A DNA stretch of 64,000 nucleotides from Microcyclospora pomicola (lineage: Eukaryota > Ascomycota > Dothideomycetes > Capnodiales). Shown piece by piece: positions 30,510 through 42,169 of this stretch. The position numbers were made by a program, and so were the translations under genes. The stretch lies in assembly GCA_002786065.1 (NCBI GenBank), contig NHNY01000038.1:124001-188000 (forward strand), written 5' to 3'. The notes under the pieces are model-generated. The model was not told where the DNA came from, searched no databases, and was given only the letters and a program-made list of their open reading frames with translations. Position 1 is the stretch's first letter; every line of letters starts with the position of its first letter.

Positions 30510-32933
30510 TCACAGCGCCGCTGCGAGTAGGACAAATGAAAGGCCCAGAGCACCGGCATAGATTCCCAACGCGCCCGTTGTCTTCACAGCCGCGCTCGCC
30601 AACGTTGTCGTGGCGAAGACGTTGTTTGTCGTGGTGCTGCTGTCGAGGGTAGTGGTAGATGTTGTCGTCAGCGAAGATGGCGTCGCGGTCGATGTGATGA
30701 CTGACGAAGAAGTGCAGGATTCGTCGGGTATGGTGAATGTCAGCGCGATCTGAGTGGGCACTGTGACCGGTCCAGGTAGTGTGATGGTTGTGATGCTAGG
30801 AATCTGCAATGTGACGATCTGTCGAGGCAGATTGGCTGCGGCAGTGGCAGTCCTTCGAACGAGGATTCCACCACCAACACCACCAACCAGATCACCAACG
30901 GCATCAGTCGCGGTGTCCAATGCTGGGATCGAGACGGTAGGGAGGTCGAGTGTGTTCGTGAGGACGTCGAGGCCACTGGTGGGGCTGTTGAGAAGTGTGT
31001 TGACGGTGTTAACAAGCTGAGTGACGATGTTGGTCACCGGTGGGGCCGTGACGGCATTAGGAAGAGTTATTGGAAGTACGGATGTGATGGTGTCGACGAC
31101 GGGTAGGATGCTCGTGATCGCAGGGACGATGCTCGTTACCGGCGGAATGATAGTCGTGACCTCTGGAACAATGCTTGTGACGGCTGGGATGATACTGGTA
31201 ATTTCCGGTATGACGCTGGTGACGTGCAAGATGACACTCGTGACTGCTGGGACGATACTGGTGACTGCTGGGATGACACTTGTTACAGCTGGTATGATGC
31301 TTGTCACTGCTGGAACTGTTGTCGTTGGCGTTATGGTGCTCGTCTCGGGCTGCAAGGTGTCTGTCGAAGCAGGAATGACACTTGTGATGGTCGGAGTGAT
31401 GCTGACCGTCGCTGTCTGAACGCTCGTTGTCGCCACCGCAGTTGTTTCAGTGCTCGTTATGGTGACTGGCACCGGTATCACCAGTTGAGCCACCGTCGGA
31501 GGTGGACAAGATTGACCGCTCGTGCTAGGCATGATGAGCGCAACAGTGACTGTACTGGTCGAGACCTGGCCGATGGCTGTGATAGTCGATCCAGGAACAG
31601 TAGAAGCTACACCCATGGCAGGTAGCTGTACAATGACTGTCCGAACATTCGGATTGGACACACTGGTGGTGTACGGGCTTGCAGAGCCTGACACAGTGAC
31701 AGCGGATATGGTCGGAGTGTTCTCGGACGTCATGTTTGAACAAGTAGACGCGGCGCTTGTAGGGTTAAACGAGAACAGCGTCTTCAGAGTCTGCGTAGCA
31801 TTTCCTGGGGCCATAGGTAGCGTCGAGGTGATCTACGCCTGCGACTGCATCTCCACAACTGTGATAGTGCCTGGTGCGAGTGAGACCGTCTGGGTCGAAG
31901 GGGCCGCTACCTCGACGGTCGTGATCGTCACAGTACTAGGCTGGCCAAATACTGTAGTTGTCCCTAGATTGGTGCTCGGGGTTGAAACCATTGTGATTGT
32001 TGTTGCTGGTAGGCTGACAAGCTGAGTGATTGCTGGCGGTGTCTGTAGTGCAGTAACAGTTGTTTGCAATGGGAAAGGGTTGACAGTGATCGTGACGGTG
32101 TTGGAATTGTCATTTGCCTGGTTTGCCGGTCCTGGAGAGCTCGTCGTCTGAGTTGAAAGTGTTGTTATCGTTGTTGAGGCCGACGGTGGTTCGGATTGAT
32201 TTGCAGCGGGAGATGGTTGCATTGCACTCCCAGGGTTCGCCACAGACGAAGCAGGACTAGGTGCATTAGACGATCCAGCAGGAGATTCGCCATTTGTGAG
32301 ATTTGCACAAGCTATGCTGGTCTTGTTCGCGGCCTGAATCACGATGCTGCGATTGCCAGCGAAGGCTGCCGATCCCTCGACTAGGGAAATGAACTTGTCG
32401 ATATAACTAAGCTTAAATATCAGCCGGGCGTTGCGCAAGGTATCAAAAAGTGCGAGGAACCTACTTTGCCGAAAACTGTACGTTGTTCATCTTGCCATGC
32501 TTTCCAGCCAAGTCGCCGACTTGGCAATCCTTCGGCTGGTTCGCATCACAAGCTGCGGCAGCGTTCACATTGTAAGGATTGAGGTAAGTTCCAGTCGATG
32601 CGCAGTTCCTAGCCACCTCGACCGGACGCTCTGAGATGTAGTAGACTGCATTGTATCAGCAGTGGTCATTGTAGTATGCACATTCTACTTACGAAATGGT
32701 CCACCCGATGGTGGTAGGTTACTGATGGCGACCTGTATGCTGACGCCCCTGCCATCTGGTGTCGAACTGATCACGACTGCGCCAGACGGTGCGCTGTTGT
32801 TTGCGGGAAACTGCGCAACGTACTGAACGCCTGCAGGGTTGTTCGCGGCGACCGGCGCCTCTGTGGACTGGGCTGAGACAATGGAGAGAAGGCAGCTCAA
32901 AGCGATGGCGCCGAGCATCTTGACGGGAGACAT
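30510..32933 (-). CDS. GPI-anchored Cu-only SOD-like protein lacking copper ligands, stop codon in frame
   Basis: The N terminus has a signal peptide (MSPVKMLGAIALSCLLSIVSA). Exons 32693-32933, 32465-32645 and 31860-32406 encode a domain like secreted Cu-only superoxide dismutases: PPSGGPFLYYISERPV, NCASTGTYLNPYN, KDCQVGDLAGKHGK, YIDKFISLVEG, AGNRSIVIQAANKT. In active relatives these read FLYHIH, LAHLDPY and VVHFANKT, so most copper-binding His are replaced (Y, S, Y, Q). A long Ser/Thr-rich stalk with tandem PAVTSVI-type repeats follows (31100-31330), ending in a hydrophobic GPI-signal tail (GIYAGALGLSFVLLAAAL). A TAG at 31833-31835 interrupts the stalk in the same frame. A 69-nt intron (31791-31859, weak donor GTTGTG, acceptor CGCAG) would remove it and give 749 aa. 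Signal peptide and GPI tail on opposite sides argue for one gene. Confidence 0.72.
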
Positions 32934-33502
32934 CTTCTTTCCAGCGCCTCGATTCGACAGGATCGGTGGTTGTGATTGAGGTAAGGTGGCGATCGAAGTC
33001 TGTATTGGTAGAGATCCTAGAAAGTCTGTCTATATTGTGGGACGTGCTCGGGACAAGAGGCGCGGCGAGCGAGCGACCGCTTCAAGCCAGCCGGCGAGAG
33101 TGTGAGAGGAGAGGTAGGGTCGGCCAGAAAGTGGATGGTAAGTAGAATTTTGGAGAGTGACGGTGAATTGAGTCTTGATGAGGTAGAAGATCCCAGCGAG
33201 TGCAAGAGGCGATCATGAGTTCGTGTCGATAGCAGATGCTCCTTCGACGCCAGAACTGCTGTTGCTGTTGCTAGTCCGGTAGGTTGCTGTTCGCTTTCAA
33301 TCAGCAACAGCGAATGAGGTAGTGTTGTGAAGATGCTACTGGAGATGACACAATCCAACAATCATGAGAAGAATGAGACTCTTCAATCCTGTCAAGATTG
33401 TTACAATGTCTATTGTCTAGGTCAGGTCTCATCTAAGCGTTCATTGACAAACAAGAAATATCCACATGGGTCTAAACATGGTAAGTCATATCTTCGGGGG
33501 TA
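32934..33502. other. Promoter region of the SOD-like gene
   Basis: Lies between the SOD-like start and the SAM carrier stop, both on the minus strand. No gene or site is recognised. Confidence 0.4.
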
Positions 33503-34567
33503 TCATACGAAATCATCGGCATCTGCGTTGACACCTCTTCTTTCAGCCAGGTAGACGCGGCCACTCTCGTAGACGCCTAGGTAGAGACCGCTGCCCATGA
33601 GTGTCCATACTGCTCGCAAGGCTCCTCCACGGAAGAGGCCCTTTACGCCGTGTTCCTGTACGATCTCTCTTCCGATCTGCATGCTTGTCTTCCTGCTCAC
33701 CGGCTTTGTGACATTGGCCACAGCATCTTTGACGCTCTTCTTAGCCTGCTCAAACGTCTTGCCCGTAGCGTCCAGCATGGCTCCCTGTGCAGACTTTGCG
33801 CCTTGATTGCTGGGTTTCTGGTCTTCAGCAGCACCCTCGGCAGCGGCCAACATGATGCGCGTTTTAACTACATCGACCGGTGTTGTGACGACAGCGGCAA
33901 TACTGCCACCCACGCCAGCGCTTGCGGCAGTGATCAAGCCGCTCTCTAACAGGCTATGTGTTCTTATCCCGCGATCATCCCTATACCTCTTGATACCCTC
34001 TTTGATCCGCTCGAACATGGGGAACTGCAAGGCGGTGAAAGGGAGATTTCGGCCAGCGAGGGCGGTATAGCCTCGCCACAAAGCCAGCGGGTTGGCACGG
34101 AATCGATTGATGGTCTGCAATGTCGCATTGACTCGTGGCTTTCCATCGCCATTGTCTACCATTTGAGCATTCTGCTTGATGACCTCCGCTGGAGTCAAGA
34201 TAGCACAGGACACGAGCTCGGCAGATCCGGATGCCATAGCATGGATCAGCGGTTGTGGGAGGAGATGACCCGATCCATATGAAGGGTTACGCTTCTCCAG
34301 AATAGCCTTGACACCTTCGTAGGTCGTGAAGAAGGCGCCCGAGGATGGCAAGGTGGCTATGATGGTGCTGCCCACACCTTGATACACTCCCCGAAACAAG
34401 GCACGGTTAGCACCATTGCCATTTGCAGCGCCATTCGTATATCTTTTCAGGTAGTCGGGCGACTGGAAGCGGGTCTTGATGGTGTCAAGAGGGTAGACGA
34501 TCAAGTCAACGGTGAAGGCGGCGAATGCACCCGCTATCCAGATGTCGACATTGGTATTGTCGGACAT
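33503..34567 (-). CDS. Mitochondrial S-adenosylmethionine carrier (Pet8/SLC25A26 type)
   Basis: A mitochondrial carrier of 354 residues with three repeats. Signature motifs are PLDTIKTRFQ, PAEVIKQN and PVDVVKTRI, each at the end of an odd helix. LFRGVYQGVGSTIIATLPSSGAFFTTYE, ALWRGYTALAGRNLPFTALQFPMFE and LFRGGALRAVWTLMGSGLYLGVYE complete the repeats. The sequence pattern fits the SAM carrier, which imports SAM into the matrix in exchange for S-adenosylhomocysteine. Compared with yeast Pet8 (about 284 aa) there is a charged insert of about 55 residues between helices 5 and 6. Single exon; the start MSDNTNVDIWIAGAFAA places the first helix properly. Confidence 0.88.
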   Translation of the reverse strand: MSDNTNVDIWIAGAFAAFTVDLIVYPLDTIKTRFQSPDYLKRYTNGAANGNGANRALFRGVYQGVGSTIIATLPSSGAFFTTYEGVKAILEKRNPSYGSGHLLPQPLIHAMASGSAELVSCAILTPAEVIKQNAQMVDNGDGKPRVNATLQTINRFRANPLALWRGYTALAGRNLPFTALQFPMFERIKEGIKRYRDDRGIRTHSLLESGLITAASAGVGGSIAAVVTTPVDVVKTRIMLAAAEGAAEDQKPSNQGAKSAQGAMLDATGKTFEQAKKSVKDAVANVTKPVSRKTSMQIGREIVQEHGVKGLFRGGALRAVWTLMGSGLYLGVYESGRVYLAERRGVNADADDFV

Positions 34568-35908
34568 GGAAGATCGAAGATCGTAACGCTTTGTACCAAA
34601 AGAGATGCTTCCAAGAAGTAGATGTCAAGGAATGGAGGAGCACGACAATCAGATCCGCATCTGATAAAGATGTAATATCGCAGCTTGAAAGTTCAATGCG
34701 AAGCTTCGTCCCGACGTCATCGTCCACTGCGGCATCGGAGCGTCTGGGAGCGCTAGGACTGTTCACACGACATGGAACGTCCTCATGGTCGACTCGAGTA
34801 TCTCCTCAATGAACCATGGAAAGTCGGCAGGTTCGTCTAGTGAGAACGTCAGGCCATCTGCTTATCCTGCGATCAGCTGAGGCGATGCCGTCCCTTCTGC
34901 TTCGTGGAGCTACTGTTTTCCAGTGATGGTGACCTCCAGGATCAGGGACTCAGGCTCAGCCACTGCCTCGATAGACAATTCCTAAAGCATGGCCTCAATC
35001 GACCCTGGTGCAAGACTTGACGTGTCGGCGTACCCGAAGATACGAGAGCGCATCCAGTCATCAATGGCCGCAAAGCGCTCGGAAGCGGACTGTTTCTTAC
35101 AGCTTGGCCTCCGTGTCGTCGGAATACCCATCCGGTACAGGCAATGCGAATGATTCAGATGCGGTCAGCTCTCACCGCACGCCGATGACTATTCGCCATG
35201 GCTAGTCCAACCACGTACTGTGCGTCGCTTGGTCGCATGCGGAACGTACCCTGTTCGATGTCGCCGAAGTGTCCAAGGGACAGTATACATCCTGATCTTC
35301 AGCACAAGCGAACGCGAAGTCACGCCCAGCATCTGACGAATGATCCGACCAGAGTCATCATCGATCGCACGCCAACCACTATACGTGATGGCTAAATGAA
35401 GTGTTTTACTCAATCACTACGATGTTCGCTCGAAGTTCTGTCCGACCAGGATCTCAAATGGCTGCCTGCTGCGAGCTGAGCTGCTGAGACCGACTCGTCA
35501 CAGCTGCGCCTCTAGGATCCTTTGTAGGATTTCACTCAACCATACCTGCCATTGGAGGACTTCATGTCTGGGTACTTTCTTACTGCCTGACAACACGAGA
35601 TGCATAGTCTTCATCATAATGGACACACATTATTCCAGGGATCAGTGGTAACGCATGATAATCCGCTTCCTTTCGGCTATGCTGACGCGTGTTCGCTTGT
35701 CTCATCAGAGAGCTGATCAAAAGCGCCGAATGCTATGGCTCTGGAGACTATTTAGCCAGGTGAGAAGCCGTGTCCGACATGATGAGACGAACCATCGATA
35801 TACCAGATTTCCTTCTGCGGTCCTGTTCTACGATTTCAACGTCTTACCGTCTCTTCTCCTCGTTCCGATTTGAGCATTCCACCAAATTTCCTCTCTCATA
35901 TCGCCAAC
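34568..35908. other. Long intergenic region with a degenerate tandem duplication
   Basis: No confident gene. Two segments ending near 35205 and 35393 are similar over about 70 bp (shared words GAATGAT, GTCA, CGCACGCC, ATGGCTA), suggesting an old tandem duplication of about 188 bp. It also holds promoters of the SAM carrier and RTA1 genes. Confidence 0.35.
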
Positions 35909-36931
35909 ATGACCGTCGATCCATATGCGAATTGTAACCCAACGATTCTCTCCCAGGACTGCACCTTACAGACCTGTTGCTTAGCAGAACAAGGCGCCTT
36001 TCTCTACATCCCCAATTATGGCGGCAATGTGTTCTTCACTGTCTACTTTGCCCTCTTCATCCTGCCACAGATCGGGCTCGGGATCTACTACAAGACCTGG
36101 GGCTTCATGATCGGTAACGTATGCGGCCTGATACTGGAACTTGTCGGATATGCATCCAGAATAGCCTTGCACAACAATCCCTTCAATGGCAGCGCATTCC
36201 TCGCGTAAGTGCTACAACGCAGACTGTTCAACCACCATGCCCCATCTAACGCTTCCGACAGCTATCTCATCACCCTCACCATCGCGCCAGTCTTTCTCTC
36301 GGCAGCCATCTACCTTTGCCTGACACGCATCATCGTCCTGCACGGCGACCATCTCTCACGCTTCCGACCACGCACCATCGCCGTGGTCTTCATATCCTCC
36401 GACTTCTTCTCGCTCGTCCTGCAAGCCATTGGTGGTGGCATTGCCGATGCGTCTGACTCGTCTTCTGGCAAGCAAACCGGTGTCGACGTCATGATCGCCG
36501 GTCTGCTCTTACAAGTCATCAGTCTCGTGGTCTTCCTGCTTGTCGTCGCCGACTTCTGTTGGCGGGCACGTCGCGGCGCGATGGACATGGACGCCATCAA
36601 AGTGCGCGTGCGCAGCCGTTCGCTCTTCTACGCCTTCGTGGCTGCGCTCATGCTCGCCACCATCGCCATCCTCATCCGGTCCATCTTCCGCGTGGCCGAG
36701 CTCTGGGAAGGCTTCTCCGGCGCTTTGTGGAATGATGAGGTGGACTTCATGGTCTTGGATGGCGCCATGATCGCATTCGCGGTGCTGTGCATGACCGCGC
36801 TACACCCTGGCCCCGCGTTCGATGGACAGTGGCAGATGGCGAACTGGGGTTTCAAGAGGACGCCGCGCAGCAGCCCTGGTCAGTCGAAGTGGTCGTCTGA
36901 TGCTGGAGTTGAATTGCACAACTCGCCTTGA
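35909..36931 (+). CDS. RTA1-family seven-TM membrane protein
   Basis: A 321-residue integral membrane protein of the RTA1/Rsb1 family. These are fungal proteins linked to lipid-base (sphingoid) export and resistance to toxic lipids or drugs. About seven helices are visible, starting with FFTVYFALFILPQIGLGIYY and FMIGNVCGLILELVGYASRI. Family-typical stretches are LTIAPVFLSAAIYLCLTRII, FISSDFFSLVLQAIGGGIA, IRSIFRVAELWEGF and a final LDGAMIAFAVLCMTALHPG. Exons 35909-36204 and 36262-36931 join over a 57-nt intron (GTAAGT...CCGACAG). The ATG at 35909 gives MTVDPYANCNPT; a Cys-rich extracellular N terminus follows. Substrate unknown. Convergent with the Zn2Cys6 gene. Confidence 0.88.
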
Positions 36932-37507
36932 GCGTTGCCCCTGATGGGATGCAGAGGAGGGCGTGACTAACGGGCTTGTCTGCATTGTACAGGCTGAGAG
37001 CTCAGATCACACACTATCCTTGAGACGTGTCAACGTTCGAGCTGTAGAGTGTATGCTGCCTCCCGGAAGCGCCTCATGAAGTCGCTCTGTTCATCGTTGT
37101 CAGCTTCATGAGCAGTCGTTTCCAACCCTAGACCTAGCGTTCGAGGAGCTTCGTGATGAAATGAGGCCTGGCGAACATGCGTGGTGTTTGGGGTGTCTTA
37201 CGATGATTCATGAGTGAGGAGGAAGCGATCGGCTGATTAGATATCTCAAATTATATTACCAGAACACTTGTGCTCAAGAGGTTTACGATCCAACACTTGA
37301 ATTTCATAGATACCTACATGTCATTTACCCATACCTCGATACGCCAGTACTCCATCTCCACATGCCAATTGCGCCGTGATGTTATGTATCTCCACCATGC
37401 GACGACCAGCGTCTTATACGAATCCCACCAACCGAAAGAGGAACAAAAAAGTATGGCTGTAGTGACACTTGGCAATTCTGGCAAACCAGCTGGAATGCCA
37501 TAGCTGC
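36932..37507. other. Convergent intergenic region
   Basis: 3' flanks of the RTA1 and Zn2Cys6 genes. Nothing else is recognised. Confidence 0.4.
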
Positions 37508-39424
37508 TCAAGGCCAGGTGATGATGCGATTCTCCGACTCGCGCTTGATGTACGGCGTCACGCTCATATCGTACAAGATTTCGAGTTTGTCGGGGAACGG
37601 ACCCTCTCCACTACAGTATGTCACCATCGTCAGCTAAGTTTATAGACACCATGAGAACATCGCCAGGCGACGCCCCTAAAGGCGCGGGTTGACACAGACG
37701 AACGCAGCAGTACGTACCTTCCGATGAGCTCTTCGACATCCAACCACCCGCCATCCATCCCATTCGGACGAGTGCGCAGCAGGACAGTCAGCGTCTGCGC
37801 GCCTTGGTTGAGGAACCAACGATCGATGCCGACGCTATGCAGCCGCTGCCACTCGGCGATGTCGGTGCATTTCGGCATCGGCATGCCGCAGTGGCGCTCC
37901 TCGACCTCGACGCACATGGCGGCCACGCGCGTCATGACTTCGACATGCCAGTTGCCCTCGAGCGGGAGTTTGCGCAGCTGGGCGAGCGCTTCGCGGCGGA
38001 TGCGGCTCTCGCGACAGTGCGTGGCGACGAAGAAGAGCGAGTGCAGTAGGATCTCGTCTAAGCTGACGATTAGCAGCCGGTGTTCGGAGGCTTCGCTGTT
38101 CATCATGTACGTGCTCAGGGTGAGGATCTGCTCGAATTCATCTAGGAACAGGTCGAACATGGACGGTTCGGAGTAGAGACAGGTCGCGGAGAGGATGTGA
38201 TTGATTTTGACGCGGTTGCGCAGCATGTTCAAGCCGTGGTGTTCGAGCGCCGTGAGCCGTACGCTGGGGTTGTGAAGGAACTCCCAAAGCAGTTTATCGA
38301 GATGCGTAGCGGCTTGCTCCAGGTCTTGCGCGGTGGCCAGCACCTCAAGAGGAATGTCCCCCGTCTTGCCGAACCGACGATGGTCTGCTTCGGTCCGCAT
38401 GAAGTGTAGCAGGCGGCTGGTCCATGTCCCGACAACATCGCGGGCGTGATTGAGGTCGTTGAAAGCCGCCGGCATGATGCTGTCTGCATCACCGAGAGTG
38501 TAGAAGGAGAGCCCAGGCGTTCGCGAACCCAACCACATCGAGCTTTGCACGTCCATCCGCATCACGGCGCGTGCGAGACCAGGCTGAAGCTTACTTATCT
38601 CGTGAGGACTGCTTTGCTTGAGAAGCTTGATGGCATTCTCAATGTGCATCAAGGCAGGGATGAAGCTCTCCCGCATTGATTCAAAGTGAACAAATATCAC
38701 CGCGCAGAGAAGAACCAGGTCCAGTCTGGAGTTCTCGGCTTGGAGCAACGTCTGTAGATCTCGGATCGCTCTCGAGTACTCTGCTGTGGGAAAGCTGGTC
38801 TGCACTAAGGCGCCTTCATATCCTTGCTTGATCTGCAAGTACTTCCGATCTCTCTCCTCATGAAGCGCGCCCAACGCAACGACTGCATGCCGGACAGCGG
38901 GCTCGTTATGACAAGCCTGGAGCACGAATCGGTCCCAGACTGGGTCTGCGAAGTACCCCGTCACGGACTTGAGGGTCTTGTCGCGGAAGAAGTGAAGTGT
39001 TCGCCGCTCTAGCACGTTTGGTGATGCATGGTCCTCTAGCGGTCGTGGCACAATCCAGTTGCGATTGACCGGGCGAGCCACAACACTAGATGCGTTCGAC
39101 GAAGGTTTCGCAGCGAGATAGCCATCACATTTCCGCCCCGTGGAGACACATCGTCGACAGTGCGGCTTGGCCTCGTCACACTAGCAACCAAGACATCAGC
39201 ATTACGCGCGTCTTCAAACCTCGTGTAGATAGGTCGACTTAGTTACCTTGACTCTTCTTATCTAAGCATCTTGTTAGCTCAGGTTTCTCTATCGCGTGCA
39301 CTTGTAAGTCCTCGAGAAAGCACTCTAGTCGTACCTTGCATGTCAAGCACCCCGTCCTGGTCTTCGGCGCATACTTGCGCGACGCCGCAGGTTTCTCTCC
39401 GTTCCACGATTGGGACACTGACAT
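37508..39424 (-). CDS. Zn2Cys6 transcription factor with a 15-nt microexon
   Basis: A 556-residue fungal binuclear-cluster regulator. The DNA-binding motif is split over three exons: 39335-39424 ends KTRTGCLTCK, microexon 39247-39261 encodes IRRVK, and the main exon 37718-39180 begins CDEAKPHCRRCVSTGRKC. Together they give Cys 26, 29, 36, 43, 46 and 53 with the canonical spacing. Introns are 73 nt (GTACGA...GCTTAG), 66 nt (GTAACT...TTGCTAG) and 107 nt (GTACGT...CTGTAG). The last exon, 37508-37610, gives the ending NRIITWP. The middle region is the fungal C6-factor domain (FVLQACHNEPAVRHAVVALG, LLCAVIFVHFESMRES, MWLGSRTPGL). Target genes unknown; the RTA1 gene is a neighbour. Confidence 0.88.
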
Positions 39425-40023
39425 GTTCTGTCTGAACAGTCCATGACACAGAGGGTTCTCCAAGGTCGGCTGGTATTGAAGTAGTGTTTAATAAGTGTAT
39501 GCTATTATTGCAGCAGGCATGTCGGAATGGTCGCGAACCGCCTCCCTGGATACCGAATGCGGACATCCGGGCGTGGCCCTGCGCTTAGACGGGGGCTTGA
39601 CGGGGGCTAGACGACCGGCTCAAGCTTGTCGGATTGCCTAAAAAAGCGCAACGAGTCGGACGATGCGAGGCGCAATAGGATCTCCGCCGCCACTGGAGTA
39701 GATCTTCCTTCGGGAACGTGAATTGTGTGTATGTCACGAGGATGATTCGGGCGATTGATTCGAGCTCGCGAATGATAATTTTGTGCTTTCTACATACACC
39801 CATGGGTCGAGCACCATTCGCCTTGCCGTACAAGAAGCTGATAATGTACAATAGTGATACACAATGCATGCTGTTGTACACGTGAGCTTCATGGCACGAC
39901 GCTGCCAGCCACTGCGCCTTAGTTCTAAGCGCCGGCGATGCATAGACCTGCTGCAGCCGCCGGACGCCGTAGTGCCAGCGAAGCGCATGCTTTCCCCTTT
40001 ATGTATACATGTAGACCCTTTGA
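39425..40023. other. Intergenic region, Zn2Cys6 promoter and Tim54 3' end
   Basis: No gene or site is recognised. Confidence 0.4.
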
Positions 40024-41503
40024 TCATAGATCTTCGTCGCTACGCTGCTTGACCTTCTCCGTGCCAGCTCCTATTCTCGTAGCACGATCTTCGTCCGTGG
40101 CGTTGAGCTGAAAGATCTGCATCCGGCTTGTTATCCTGTCGTCCAGTACCATGTCCTCGATCCATACACTCTCTTCATGTTCCTCTCGGGTTTTCCAGGT
40201 GGTCTTCCACCAATTGCGCTCTTCATGAGCCAACACACGCATTTGCTCAGGAGTGCTGTCGGTGGATCCCACTGCACTGCCATCTTCTGACCCATCGGCC
40301 GCACCGAAGGCTCTGTGCGAGGCCAGGATAGCGCTGGCTACTTGTCGTCCAACATCGTCCGCCAACCGCCTTCGGTTAAGGAAGCGCCAAATCCGGATTG
40401 GTGTATTGCGGAAGCCCAGCATGTGAGGAAATTGAATGCCAGTACTGGGTCCGATAGTATCGGGCGTATGCGGTGATAAAGTTGCCGTCTGGTATTCGCT
40501 CGGTTGAATGTATGGCGGAGGGAACCGGGGTTTTGGCTTCTCCTCCACTTTTTCTTCCGCCTTCTGATCCTGTTCGGTAGCTGCCTGCTGGGGACTCTGG
40601 TCTTGTGAGACTTCGGTCGACTCTCCTCCGGTAATGGCGTCCATCGATGTAACAACCGCATCAGCACCAGTCTTCGTGACTGCATCGGTCAAGGATGGCT
40701 GTGCTGCACTAGGAGCGACAATTTCTGCTGCTTTGGCAGGCTCCGCATCTGGATCTTGCGGTCCATCTGCTGGACCAAGCCAGCCCTCATGTATACCCCG
40801 AACGTATTCCTTCCACGTATGTCGACCAACCACCAGGTCCCCAGCCACGCCATCGTACTCAACTGTTCCGCTTCTTGCGCGCATCACATCCACGGCGTAT
40901 TCTGCCTGCTCTTCTTCCGGGTCTAATGGCTTGCCTTCGCCTGCTCGCTTCCTCTTCTTGCGTATCCTTTCCGCCGTCTTGTACCGTACGTCTCCCTCCT
41001 TTCGACCTTCAAAAACATCCCAGTCCATCGCCGCGGCGACCAAAATTGGCTTTACGTAGTCATGAAAGTGCTCGCGAGCGCAACGAAGACCATCACCTGG
41101 AGGTGCCGCAAGATAGATAGTCATCCTCCGGGGCAAAGTCTTGGTTGACAAAGGCTCGTCTGGAAGGTGAGACACGAGCTGACACCATTTCTCGCGATTC
41201 CGTCGTGTCTGCCATTTATCGTACATTACTGCAGATGCGAATCCACCGGTAATGGACAAGAAGATCATCCAATTCCGCGAAGGTAAGCGCAGTCGAGGAA
41301 GCCCTACATACAGTGAGTGGGTTATGTTTCTCGCGGATCAAAGTTGAATGCTCACCCATCATCCTCAGGGCCGGGTTGCCCTCTGGAAGAGGCTTCTTAG
41401 CCCCTGCTGTGGAGGACGCACCACCGGCATTGCTGCCAGCAGTCGTTGATGAGGCCGCACCCGCTGCATTCTCAGCAGCTGGTGTGCTCGATGTATCTGA
41501 CAT
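40024..41503 (-). CDS. TIM54: Mitochondrial inner membrane translocase subunit Tim54
   Basis: A 475-residue component of the TIM22 complex, which inserts carrier proteins into the mitochondrial inner membrane. Recognisable features are the PEGNPALRMMG then LPRLRLPSRNWMIFLSITGG start with a single TM helix near residues 65-85, the DKWQTRRNREKW segment, RRMTIYLAAPPGDGL and HFHDYVKPILVAAAMDWDV. Further on are a W-rich GWLGPADG region, FPHMLGFRNTPIRIWRFLNRR, and the final NWWKTTWK. Exons 41356-41503 and 40024-41303 join over a 52-nt intron (GTGAGC...TGTAG). The N-terminal 50 residues are Ala/Ser-rich. The family match is clear; the middle is low-complexity. Confidence 0.92.
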
Positions 41504-42169
41504 ACTCCTTGCGCAAGATGAAGTCAACGGGAGTGTCACATGAAGAAGTCCCCCAAAAAGTTGATGGGAAGGACGGATTTCGGCAGGAGAGCACTCCCGT
41601 CCTTGTCCGCAACGCGCTTATTACACCTCCGAATCTTGATCTTTGAGGTAGCCTACATCAACAAAGACATTGCTGTTGTGAAAGCATAGGTACTACTATT
41701 AGTGCAGTTACTGAAGACTGACGCTTCAATATAACCGGAGGTTCGGGCACTGCAAAATTTGTGCAATCGTAAGGTCACGGAGCATAGGTCAAGCTCAAGG
41801 GGGTACCGACCAGAGCTGTGTTTCAAAAATTCATGATTTGAGACCTGCGCGACATGTAAGCACATTTGTGCTGCTGCACCAAGTCACCAATGTAAATAGT
41901 AGCCTGATGCTACCTTTTCGATCATCGAGTTCCAAACACATTGTTGCGGAAAGTGTTTCGCGAGCAACGACCATTTCAATGTCCACTGTCTTATCATACC
42001 TACCGGGCCCGAAGTTGGCAGTAAGCTTCTGCTAGTGGGATATGCGCTGCTCACTTCTTCGACCATCTGTTTCTGTACATGTGACCCCATCTTCTGTCGA
42101 TGTTTCACTTTCAACAGCACGATTTCTAACGCATCGCTGCTGACAACAAGGTCGTCTGTCGCTATCAAC
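41504..42169. promoter_or_regulatory. Divergent promoter region between Tim54 and the MAPKKK
   Basis: A 666-bp gap between divergent starts. The MAPKKK frame stays open back to 42035, but the added 45 residues are unlike the family, so I treat that part as leader. Confidence 0.4.

Noticed and set aside
30510-31814. Separate Ser/Thr-rich secreted gene starting after the TAG
   Set aside because: It would lack a signal peptide while carrying a GPI tail; joining it to the upstream SOD-like part supplies both.
42035-42169. N-terminal extension of the MAPKKK
   Set aside because: The added residues are Cys/Ser/Thr-rich and unlike the family; the ATG at 42170 is preferred.
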